A DNA stretch of 62,576 nt from an uncultured Prochlorococcus sp. (GTDB taxonomy: Bacteria > Cyanobacteriota > Cyanobacteriia > PCC-6307 > Cyanobiaceae), in contig CACNAI010000003.1 of assembly GCA_902618335.1 (NCBI GenBank), positions 1 to 62,576 on the forward strand, written 5' to 3'. Below, one piece after another: positions 19,100 to 27,400 of the stretch (its first letter is position 1; the number at the start of each line of letters is the position of its first letter). A model generated the notes under the pieces. It was not told where the DNA came from and did not search any database. It saw nothing but the letters and a program-made list of their open reading frames with translations. Position numbers and translations under genes: made by a program.

Positions 19100-19279
19100 T
19101 TAATTTACGTTTTTTTCAGGATTAGTTGCGAAATTAGATGCGATTACGCTTAGAAGTGCGACTACTTGTTCGTTTGGACAATTTGTATTTTTTTTTAAAT
19201 TTTCACATTCTTTTATTATGTTTGCATAGGTTTCCTCAACAATTCCATTCATTTGAGCGTGACTAAAAGAATATGACAT
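19100..19279 (-). CDS. Small hypothetical protein (59 aa; MSYSFSHAQMNGIVEETYANIIKECENLKKNTNCPNEQVVALLSVIASNFATNPEKNVN)
   Basis: Direct translation; abuts the phosphoribosyltransferase gene; not in ORF track. Confidence 0.55.
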   Translation of the reverse strand: MSYSFSHAQMNGIVEETYANIIKECENLKKNTNCPNEQVVALLSVIASNFATNPEKNVN

Positions 19280-19359
19280 GTTCCTTCTTATTTATTAGAT
19301 AATTTTATTTTTACTTAAATATGCTAGGAAGTAAATATATTTTTAATTTAAAAGTAGAA

Positions 19360-19893
19360 CTATTTCCACATTGGATCATTCAGTTTTGCATTGCAAAGTG
19401 AATGTGGTTCATATGAATGTAGATTTTCTAACTTTATCGCCCATTTTTTAGAGTTACCCTTTAATGTTTTCCCATCAATTAAATTTGTTAGGGAAATTCT
19501 TTTTCTAATCTTAAGAAGACCTAGGCAAATTTCCCATGCTTCTTTATTTTTGTATGTATCTAACCAAAAATCAAATATAGTTTCAAGAATGTCTAGAGGT
19601 ATATCAAAAGATATTCCCACAGAGGGTGTTTCCAGTAAATAATTTTTATCTTTTAATTCATTTAATAAATTTTTTATGTTTAAATTTATAGCAAACAGAA
19701 TTTCTTTAGCGGATTGATTTCCTATCATTTCTTTTCTATAGCAATCTAGTAGGTTTTTATCCTCATGAATATTTTCATCACAATTTTTGACTCCCACAAT
19801 CCAAAAACCTTCACCTTTCTTTACTCCACTAGCAAGATAAATATATTGAGTTAAATTATTCAAAATTTCTAAGCATTTCTTCATTTTTAGCAT
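19360..19893 (-). CDS. Hypothetical protein (177 aa)
   Basis: ORF. Confidence 0.55.
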   Translation of the reverse strand: MLKMKKCLEILNNLTQYIYLASGVKKGEGFWIVGVKNCDENIHEDKNLLDCYRKEMIGNQSAKEILFAINLNIKNLLNELKDKNYLLETPSVGISFDIPLDILETIFDFWLDTYKNKEAWEICLGLLKIRKRISLTNLIDGKTLKGNSKKWAIKLENLHSYEPHSLCNAKLNDPMWK

Positions 19894-20087
19894 TTATTGC
19901 TAGTTATGGAAATATTAGTTGCTTTATGGTTAAATCATAATTTCTCAATTAGTGAAATTAGTTGTTATGCTTAAAATTTTAGAAATGATGTTTGATTTAA
20001 GTGAACTAAAACTAATGTTCTTGGACCCTACCGATTTGATAATCGATAAATTAAATAAATTTCTAATCAGCAAAAAGTCAATTAAAT

Positions 20088-20315
20088 TTATTTTTTCTTA
20101 GGGAATAGCTTCCCTATTTTTTCTTGTTGTAGGAATTCTTTTTTTGTTCTTATCTTTTTATCCTCTAAAGATTCTTTATTAGTACTTACAGCATAAATAA
20201 TATAAAAAATCATTCCTGTGAAAATTAATCCTAAAAGGAGGATCAATATCCCAATAGGCTCTCTAGGACTAAAAATTTTGAGATCAATAGCTGAATTTAT
20301 GAAAATTATCATCAA
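20088..20315 (-). CDS. Small membrane protein (75 aa)
   Basis: ORF with two TM segments. Confidence 0.6.
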   Translation of the reverse strand: MMIIFINSAIDLKIFSPREPIGILILLLGLIFTGMIFYIIYAVSTNKESLEDKKIRTKKEFLQQEKIGKLFPKKK

Positions 20316-20348
20316 TAAATTGATTCCTTAAAGAAATTTTATTGAAAA

Positions 20349-20570
20349 CTAATTAATTTCTTCGTAACCAAAGAAAGTTGAATTGTCTGAATTTTTATAA
20401 CCATTAGCGGCTTCCTGTGGATTCTGACTGTCAATTTTTCTTGCCTTAGCATGTATCATGTTGAATGGGAAAATCACAGCACCAACGAAAAAATGCAGTA
20501 TTAAAAAGTCAGATGGTAAACCGTTTGTCCAATCAGGGAAAAATAACAATGTCATCAAAGATTCATACAT
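20349..20570 (-). CDS. Small membrane protein (73 aa)
   Basis: ORF; hydrophobic core. Confidence 0.55.
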   Translation of the reverse strand: MYESLMTLLFFPDWTNGLPSDFLILHFFVGAVIFPFNMIHAKARKIDSQNPQEAANGYKNSDNSTFFGYEEIN

Positions 20571-20731
20571 ATTAGTAAATAGTTCTATTAAACCTTTGAA
20601 TAATATTACTGAACTTATCGCATTACTATTATTTATTAATAAATTGAAATTTAATTTTGCTTTTAAGAATTATGAGAATCTCTTGAAAAGAAAACAAAAA
20701 AAATTAGAATAGTGTTTATAAGTTTTGTTTA

Positions 20732-21139
20732 TTGCTATTGTTAAAATTCTTTTTTGCTATATTTTTTTTTATTATATATACGATAAATACTCCAGCTGGG
20801 TTTGCATTTGAGAAGTCGGACCCTAGTGTCAGTTTACTCCAAAATAGGATTTCAAATAATTTCTCGAGAAACTATTGTAAAGCCATTGAAAATGGATTTT
20901 CTAAAGATGAATCAATGAAATCCTCTATCGTAAATACAGAAAATATTATTTCTTTCTCTTATAATCCACAAAAAAAGTGGATAGAGAAAGATGACTTGGC
21001 AAACCAAATATCATTACAAGTAGTCAATGATTGCGGATGGTCATTTGGATTAATAGGTAAGGAAGGAGTTGATTATTTTAAATCATACTTTCTAGAAATT
21101 TATGAAAAAACTACTCCTGACAAGAATTTTTCAAAATAG
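20732..21139 (+). CDS. Small exported/lumenal protein, related in layout to 1872..2264; TTG start
   Basis: Signal peptide, RISNNFSRNYCKAIENGFSKDES…VNDCGWSF. Confidence 0.65.
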   Translation: MLLLKFFFAIFFFIIYTINTPAGFAFEKSDPSVSLLQNRISNNFSRNYCKAIENGFSKDESMKSSIVNTENIISFSYNPQKKWIEKDDLANQISLQVVNDCGWSFGLIGKEGVDYFKSYFLEIYEKTTPDKNFSK

Positions 21140-21148
21140 AGTTTTCTA

Positions 21149-21343
21149 ATGAATAATATTTCAGACAAATTAGTAATGACTATAATCTTAGTTACAATAC
21201 TTTTCGTTTTCGGATTAATTTTTTCAGTGAAATCACCTGAAAGAAAAGTTATAGATTCACCAATTATGTGGAAAGAGGATTATTCTAATATTTCTATTTT
21301 TAAGAAAAATAATATAAATTACGAAAGAAAAATAATAGTGTAA
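21149..21343 (+). CDS. Small membrane protein (64 aa)
   Basis: ORF with one TM. Confidence 0.5.
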   Translation: MNNISDKLVMTIILVTILFVFGLIFSVKSPERKVIDSPIMWKEDYSNISIFKKNNINYERKIIV

Positions 21344-21417
21344 AAAAATATACGATATTTTTTATCTTTTAAAGAATCTAATCTTAGGCAAATTAAAAAA
21401 TGTATTAATTTAAAGAT

Positions 21418-21828
21418 TTAATTTATGCAGTTTAAAAGGACCGAAGCTAGCCTTAAATCATCATTAAACCAAGCACGTATGGCCATTGACCTTCTTGGAT
21501 CATAAAAATTTTGTTTTCTATACCAACTAAGAACTTCCGTATCTGATTTTTTTCCATTGCAAGATAAACAACATGGCACGCAATTAGATGTACTGCTTGA
21601 ACCTCCTTTTGACTTTGGATGAAGGTGGTCAAGTGATTCTGATGGCTTGCCACAGTATATGCATTTATAATTTGTAAGTTTATAAAGTGACTCTTTCCAA
21701 CTTTTATTGTTTATTTTGGGACATAGCTGATCAAGATAGATTGCATCTTGTTTATGCATAGGATTCTTGATTATTTTTTTGATAATAACAGTTTTTCTTA
21801 AATTATGATTCCGAAAGGGGAAAAACAA
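21418..21828 (-). CDS. HNH endonuclease domain protein
   Basis: YKCIYCGKPSESLDHLHPKSKGGSSSTSNCVPCCLSCNGKKSD. Confidence 0.9.
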   Translation of the reverse strand: MFFPFRNHNLRKTVIIKKIIKNPMHKQDAIYLDQLCPKINNKSWKESLYKLTNYKCIYCGKPSESLDHLHPKSKGGSSSTSNCVPCCLSCNGKKSDTEVLSWYRKQNFYDPRRSMAIRAWFNDDLRLASVLLNCIN

Positions 21829-21896
21829 TATTAAAGTAATTCGTTTCTTTCTTAATTATTAAAAATGAACAATAATAGAATTGGAATATATATTTA

Positions 21897-22742
21897 ATGA
21901 ATTTTTTATTTACAACATTATTAAGTACCCTTGATCAATCTTTAGATAAAAGTATTTCTATATCTTTAGAAAAAAGTATTCCTATATTTTTGATATCATT
22001 TTTTTCAAATACGTTTTCGGCTATTTCTGGAGGTGGCGCAGGGTTATTACAATTTCCATCTTTAATATTATTTGGTGTGCCTTATTCTCAGGCCCTAGCT
22101 AGTCATAAATTGGCAACTGTAGCATTAGGCATAGGAGGTTCGTTAAGAAATTACAAATCTCTAAAAAATGATATTAATATTTCTTCCCAAATTTTAATTT
22201 TTGGATTGCCTGGGGTAATATTTGGTGCTTCTATTGTTGAATTTATCTCTGAGGAATATTTATATTTAATTTTAGGATTATTCTCGATATTTTTAGCTAT
22301 TTACTCATTCCTCGAACCTAATTTAGGTTTGTCATCGGATAAGATCAACCTAAAAATAGCTAATAAAATTAGGTTTTTAATTTCTATTTTCTTTATAGGA
22401 GTTTTGAATGGCTCTATTTCTTCAGGAACTGGATTGCTCGTAACAATACTTTTAATTAAGACCTTTGGAATAGATTTTCTTCGTGCGATAAGTTTGACAT
22501 TCTTTACTGTTGGAATTTTTTGGAATTTTACTGGAGCAATTTTTTTGAATAAAATAGTACCGGTTTCTTCAAACATATTAATATTATTGATAATTGGTTC
22601 TTTTATGGGAGGATATTTCGGAGCTCACTTATCAAAATTAAAAGGAAATACTTTGATTAAGAAAACTTTTACTATAGTTTGTTTTTTTTGTGGATTGAGT
22701 TTACTTATTAAATCAATAATCAGTTTTTTATTTAAAAATTAA
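21897..22742 (+). CDS. TauE/SafE-family permease
   Basis: GGGAGLLQFPSLILFGVPYSQALASHKLATVALGIGGSLR; multi-TM. Confidence 0.88.
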   Translation: MNFLFTTLLSTLDQSLDKSISISLEKSIPIFLISFFSNTFSAISGGGAGLLQFPSLILFGVPYSQALASHKLATVALGIGGSLRNYKSLKNDINISSQILIFGLPGVIFGASIVEFISEEYLYLILGLFSIFLAIYSFLEPNLGLSSDKINLKIANKIRFLISIFFIGVLNGSISSGTGLLVTILLIKTFGIDFLRAISLTFFTVGIFWNFTGAIFLNKIVPVSSNILILLIIGSFMGGYFGAHLSKLKGNTLIKKTFTIVCFFCGLSLLIKSIISFLFKN

Positions 22743-22891
22743 TTGTTTATATTAATAAATTTGAGTTCAATAAAACAAAGACAGCTGTATGAATTAATAA
22801 TGATAAATGTATTTTGTCTTTTTTCTAATCTTAAGTTTTATTTAAAATGAGGTGTATTAGGTATTACTTTTCTTTAAAACCTTAAAAAATC

Positions 22892-22917
22892 AAAAAAAAG
22901 CCTCACAATTGCGAGGC
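22892..22917 (-). terminator. Rho-independent terminator, minus strand
   Basis: Minus strand GCCTCGCAATTGTGAGGC then TTTTTTTT; G·U pair on minus versus A·C mismatch on plus. Confidence 0.8.
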
Positions 22918-22985
22918 CAGGTGATGGGGAACCTTATTTTTAATCCAATTTCTTAAAAATTGCAAGCCCCTACCTGTAGTGCATG
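22892..22985 (-). ncRNA. Candidate structured small RNA (about 90 nt) ending at the 22892 terminator
   Basis: Closing helix AGGT-A-GGGG / CCCC-ATC-ACCT, internal CAATTT/AAATTG hairpin, terminator hairpin, -10-like TAATAAT upstream; no ORF. Confidence 0.55.
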
Positions 22986-23013
22986 ACATCAAATTATTAA
23001 ACACTACGGGTAG
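22970..23013 (+). other. 12-bp inverted repeat CTACCTGTAGTG…CACTACGGGTAG
   Basis: All 12 positions pair on plus-strand RNA (one G·U); contains the 8-bp palindrome AACACTAC-GG-GTAGTGTT (23000-23017). Confidence 0.6.
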
Positions 23014-23185
23014 TGTTTTACAGTTATCATCTATTTTTTTACTCTTTTGATTTTTAAGTAATTATTTATTTTAAACTTTTTCGTGATTCTCTATATTTCT
23101 GGATTTCATCGTTTTTGCACTTAAACTTGTAAAAAAATTCATGCATTGTATTATTCGTAAGAAGTTTATTAGTTAAAAAGCATTA

Positions 23186-23413
23186 ATGATTGAATTAACA
23201 TTAATAACTCTTTTGAACTATGTTGGAGATAACTTCTGTGAATATAGAAATGTAGGCCACGATAATTACAAATCATTACTTCTTTCTTACAGTGATGCCA
23301 GTAATAAGTTTGGACCATTGGAAGTTAAAAAGGTTATTGAAAAGTCAGAAAATTTTAAAGTAACGGCGGTTGCTATTGCTGCAATTAAGTGCCCTCAGCA
23401 TATAGTTAAATAA
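23186..23413 (+). CDS. Hypothetical protein (75 aa)
   Basis: ORF. Confidence 0.5.
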   Translation: MIELTLITLLNYVGDNFCEYRNVGHDNYKSLLLSYSDASNKFGPLEVKKVIEKSENFKVTAVAIAAIKCPQHIVK

Positions 23414-23679
23414 TGAAGTTAGAATTAAAAACTGAAAATAAAAATTATTCAAAATCATTCTCAAATGCTTTAAGGTCTGTTTTTTTTATCTCTTTAGTAA
23501 TTATCTTTTCTGACATTTCACTCAAATTAGGAATCATTTCAAGACACTATAAAGTGGATTTTAATTGTAGAGTTTTGTCTATTGAAAAATCTAAATCTAG
23601 TTTTAAGAAATTATCTAGGCTTTCTAATCTAAAAAGTAAACAAAGAATTTGGGAATTTTGCAAGGATGTTGTTCAATAA
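23413..23679 (+). CDS. Hypothetical membrane protein (88 aa)
   Basis: ORF; TAATG overlap with upstream ORF. Confidence 0.5.
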   Translation: MKLELKTENKNYSKSFSNALRSVFFISLVIIFSDISLKLGIISRHYKVDFNCRVLSIEKSKSSFKKLSRLSNLKSKQRIWEFCKDVVQ

Positions 23680-23682
23680 TAT

Positions 23683-24516
23683 CTAGCTTGAAGCTGATGA
23701 GTAAAATTTCAAAGCAAATAACCAGAACTTTCTAGAACTAAAAAGAAACACCATAGCAACAATAACTTCTAGCAATATTTTCCATAATTGAGAAAAACCT
23801 AAAAAAACTTCAGAAGGGATTGTAGTTATAAAAGCAATAGGTATGAACACACTAAAAAATATTCTTAGAGAAAATGAAAATGAATTTAATGGAAATCTTC
23901 CAATGTAAAGAAATGATCTTAATACTTCTGTGGCATTCCATGTTTTAACAAACCATATAGTAGTTGTAGAAATAAAAAACCATAGGCTATATAAAATACA
24001 TATTGAGCAGGCTATGGTTATTAAAAATAAAGTTAGAAAACTTAAATTTAGATTTATTTGATTAATTTTGATACAGTAAATCAATAAGCAAAATCCAAGG
24101 ATTATTTCTAAAATTCCTGATGGAGTAATTTTTTTTAATGAAATATAAAATTGACTATCAATAGGTTTTAAAAGTACGAAATCTAATGTTCCTTCTCTTA
24201 TATGTTTAACAATTTCTGAAAGATTTGGATTAAACCATGTATTAGTTATTCCATTCAATATCGTATAAATACCTTGAATTATTAATGCCTCTCCAAACTC
24301 CCAGTCTCCAATACTGCCATTATTTTGAAAGAAAATTGATAATAAAAAAATACTTCCTAATAAACTTAAAATTGCAGTAATTAAATCAATTAATATATTT
24401 GTCTTATATTCCAATTCTGAAGCCAATGATGTATGTAAAAACTTTTTATAAACCTTTATATGTTTTTTTAGACTCATGATCCCATAGCAGTAAATTTTTT
24501 CGTTCCTGCAGACCAT
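23683..24516 (-). CDS. ABC-2 family transporter permease
   Basis: Multi-TM, HIREGTLDFVLLKPIDSQF typical of ABC-2 permease (COG3694-like). Confidence 0.85.
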   Translation of the reverse strand: MVCRNEKIYCYGIMSLKKHIKVYKKFLHTSLASELEYKTNILIDLITAILSLLGSIFLLSIFFQNNGSIGDWEFGEALIIQGIYTILNGITNTWFNPNLSEIVKHIREGTLDFVLLKPIDSQFYISLKKITPSGILEIILGFCLLIYCIKINQINLNLSFLTLFLITIACSICILYSLWFFISTTTIWFVKTWNATEVLRSFLYIGRFPLNSFSFSLRIFFSVFIPIAFITTIPSEVFLGFSQLWKILLEVIVAMVFLFSSRKFWLFALKFYSSASS

Positions 24517-25268
24517 ATTTTTTTAAATACTGGGAAAAGTAAAAGAACCCATAGAATTTGAATAGTAAACCCTAAACTTACATTTGTTGGATTACCTGAT
24601 AGTAAGTTCGCAGGAAAATCGATTAAATATGGAAATGGAGTGAAATAAATCCAAGATTTAACATATTCTGGGAATGAAGCTACTGGAGCTAAAAGTCCTG
24701 AGAGAAATAAAGTAGGGATAAATAACAATCTTTCTATCGAGGATGCTTTTTCTGTCCAGAAACATAAACATGCAACTATTGATTGAATTAAAAATTGAAT
24801 TAAGAAAGATAAGAAAGTCGATATTATCGATAAGAATAAAACACCCAAGCTTGGAATCCATATACTTTCTGGATTAAAAATAAAAAAGAAAAATGCGATT
24901 ATTAAAGCGAAAGGAAATCTTGTTATTTGTTCAGCAAGATGTTGTGCAAAATATCTGAAAAATGGATTTAAAGGTTGGATTAGATAAGGAGATACTTTAC
25001 CCATCAGAGAATCTTCTTCAAAGCTAAATACAACCCAAACTACTGAAAACTGTCTAACAAAAAAAGCACATAAGAAATATCTAGAGAGCATGATGGCGCT
25101 AATATTTATTGATGAATTAAGATTATTGTTTGTCCAAATATTTAACATGAAAAAAGGAATTATCCCTGAAATTGCCCATAATGCAATCTCTACCCTATAT
25201 TCCATCATGTTTGAATATTGGACCTTTAATAAGGTGTAAATTTTTCTGTTAATCAAACTAAATATCAT
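24474..25268 (-). CDS. ABC-2 family transporter permease (second subunit)
   Basis: Multi-TM, SLMGKVSPYLIQPLNPFFRYFAQHLAEQ typical of COG4587-like. Confidence 0.85.
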   Translation of the reverse strand: MIFSLINRKIYTLLKVQYSNMMEYRVEIALWAISGIIPFFMLNIWTNNNLNSSINISAIMLSRYFLCAFFVRQFSVVWVVFSFEEDSLMGKVSPYLIQPLNPFFRYFAQHLAEQITRFPFALIIAFFFFIFNPESIWIPSLGVLFLSIISTFLSFLIQFLIQSIVACLCFWTEKASSIERLLFIPTLFLSGLLAPVASFPEYVKSWIYFTPFPYLIDFPANLLSGNPTNVSLGFTIQILWVLLLFPVFKKIWSAGTKKFTAMGS

Positions 25269-26253
25269 AATTTTTTTTGATTAATATTCTTCCAATAATT
25301 TCATCTATCGGTGGTTCATTTATATAAAGGTCTTCAATATCAAAATTATTTAGGATTTTTTTTAGTGAGGAAGTAGTTGAGTTATTTTCAACTATGATTG
25401 TTATTTCATTATTTGTTTTATTTTTAATAGTAAAACCTGAATTTTCTAATTTGGTAGCATCTTTTTCTGAGCGACAAACTACCAATATATGTTTAACAGG
25501 AGATAATTTTTTTAATAACTGATCTAGTTTTCCATCATAAGATATAGAACCGTCATGCACACATATAACCCTTTTGCATAGTGATGTAATATCTTTCATG
25601 TAATGACTCGTTAGGCATATCGTTGCATTAGTTTCCTCATTATATTTTCGGAGGAATTTTCTTAAATTTCTCTGTGCATTAACATCTAAACCAAGTGTAG
25701 GCTCGTCTAAAAATAGAATATTTGGTTCATGTATTAAAGCTGCTAGTAATTCTGACTTCATTCTCTGTCCTAGAGAAAGTTTTCTTACTGGTATGAATAG
25801 CTCATCATCTATTTCAAGCATTTCGGATAGTTTTTGTATTCTTTTTTTTGTTTCGAACTTATCTATTTCATATATTGAAGCATTCAAATACAATGATTCA
25901 ATTGGTGGTAGGTCCCAGATAAGTTGTTGTTTTTGACCCATTATTAAGGTTATTTTCTTTAGGAAATTTTCTTTTCTCCTGAATGGCATGTGCCCTCCAA
26001 CTAGAATAGAACCTTTACTTGGATAAATTAAGCCACAAAGCATTTTTAAAATTGTTGTTTTCCCGGCTCCATTAGCCCCAAGAAAACCTACTATTTCACC
26101 TTCTTTGATTTCAAAACTTATATTTTTTATTACCTCTATACTTTTTGTTTGTCTTTGAAAAAAATGTTTAATTGTGCCTTTTAAGCCTGGTTCTTTGGAA
26201 GAAATATCAAATGACTTAGACAAATTTCTCACATCAATTATGTTTTTAACCAT
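25258..26253 (-). CDS. ABC transporter ATP-binding protein
   Basis: GFLGANGAGKTTILKML, LSLGQRMKSELLAAL, ILFLDEPTLGLD. Confidence 0.95.
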   Translation of the reverse strand: MVKNIIDVRNLSKSFDISSKEPGLKGTIKHFFQRQTKSIEVIKNISFEIKEGEIVGFLGANGAGKTTILKMLCGLIYPSKGSILVGGHMPFRRKENFLKKITLIMGQKQQLIWDLPPIESLYLNASIYEIDKFETKKRIQKLSEMLEIDDELFIPVRKLSLGQRMKSELLAALIHEPNILFLDEPTLGLDVNAQRNLRKFLRKYNEETNATICLTSHYMKDITSLCKRVICVHDGSISYDGKLDQLLKKLSPVKHILVVCRSEKDATKLENSGFTIKNKTNNEITIIVENNSTTSSLKKILNNFDIEDLYINEPPIDEIIGRILIKKNYDI

Positions 26254-26318
26254 TTCAGTTTTGAAATTCTTGACGTTTTTACTTGAATAATTAATATCTT
26301 AGAAAACTTTTTGAAGAT

Positions 26319-26708
26319 TTATATAATATCTTTAAACGATACGATTATCCAGAGAAAGAAGTTAATTGGATTAAGTAAATCTTTAAAGTTATTTTTCTTT
26401 TCATATCTTAATCCACTAAAAAAATTGAAAATTATACTATTTTTCTCTTTTTTATCTTCAATTTTTTTTATAACATTGCCATTTTCGTCGAGGAAATCAA
26501 TTTCATCTTCAAAAAACCATTGTTCTTTTCCATTAGATAATTGCAAGACAACTCCGATACCTTTACCATCAGTTATTCTGAAATCATTTATTATGCCTAC
26601 AGCAGAAATATTTATAGCATCAATAATTTCTTTATCAAGTCTATCTCTTGATAGTTCTAAATTTACTTGAACCGAATTTCCTATCTTTGCTTTATCTAAA
26701 ATTGACAT
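26319..26708 (-). CDS. petP: DUF2862 / PetP-like protein (cytochrome b6f small regulatory subunit family)
   Basis: IGNSVQV…RDRL…AVGIINDFRITDGKGIGVVLQLSNGKEQWFFEDEI; start placed at MSILDKAKIG rather than ORF-track start 26810. Confidence 0.7.
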   Translation of the reverse strand: MSILDKAKIGNSVQVNLELSRDRLDKEIIDAINISAVGIINDFRITDGKGIGVVLQLSNGKEQWFFEDEIDFLDENGNVIKKIEDKKEKNSIIFNFFSGLRYEKKNNFKDLLNPINFFLWIIVSFKDII

Positions 26709-26784
26709 TTTTAGGTTATTATACTTATTCAAATAAGCTTTTTGTGATTGATCGCGAATTAAATATTTATATATATTTGTTACA

Positions 26785-26931
26785 TTAGGACTTTCTGAAT
26801 AATGCTTCAAGAATTTTTTTTATAGAAATTGTTAGTACCCTTAAAAACACAAAAAACAATCCTAACCAACCTAGAAAAATAGCTATTGATAGCAAGCTTA
26901 AACCTAAATCACGCTGTAGTAAATTCTGCAT
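26785..26931 (-). CDS. Small single-TM protein (48 aa; MQNLLQRDLGLSLLSIAIFLGWLGLFFVFLRVLTISIKKILEALFRKS)
   Basis: Direct translation; not in ORF track; overlaps the upstream extension of the petP ORF in another frame. Confidence 0.55.
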   Translation of the reverse strand: MQNLLQRDLGLSLLSIAIFLGWLGLFFVFLRVLTISIKKILEALFRKS

Positions 26932-27187
26932 TAATTTATGATTAATAGTTATTAATCTAGTCTAATAAATGATTTTCAAGTAATGCAATGACCCAACTTT
27001 AGTATTTATTTTTAAATTATTTTTAGCAGAGTATTTTATCGAAATGATTTTTGAGTTAAAATAAAAGATATATTATTAATAACATCTTGGAGCTATCTTT
27101 AAACTCATACATTGGAATATTGTTTATATTAATTGGTTTAATAGTGAGAGTTGATTTAAAGTTTAAAGTGCAGAATGATATTTGATT

Positions 27188-27206
27188 GCTTTTAAAAAGC
27201 TTTTTT
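27188..27206 (+). terminator. Possible weak terminator
   Basis: GCTTTTAAAAAGC followed by TTTTTT. Confidence 0.35.
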
Positions 27207-27248
27207 CTAATAAGTTTTAAAACCCTTTAATTAACTTTTTATTGAAAT

Positions 27249-27271
27249 TAAAAAAGCCCCATATTGAGGCT
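27249..27271 (-). terminator. Rho-independent terminator downstream of tRNA
   Basis: Minus strand AGCCTC-AATAT-GGGGCT then TTTTTT. Confidence 0.75.
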
Positions 27272-27277
27272 AAAAAA

Positions 27278-27354
<77 letters not shown>

Positions 27355-27400
27355 ACATATACATAGCATACATCTGAAAGGGTTATTTTTTCTATATTCT

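Noticed and set aside
24658-24861. Minus ORF inside ABC-2 permease
   Set aside because: Alternative frame of a supported gene
26709-26810. N-terminal extension of the PetP-like ORF
   Set aside because: Family core starts at MSILDKAKIGNSV; the extension conflicts with a better 48-aa ORF in another frame
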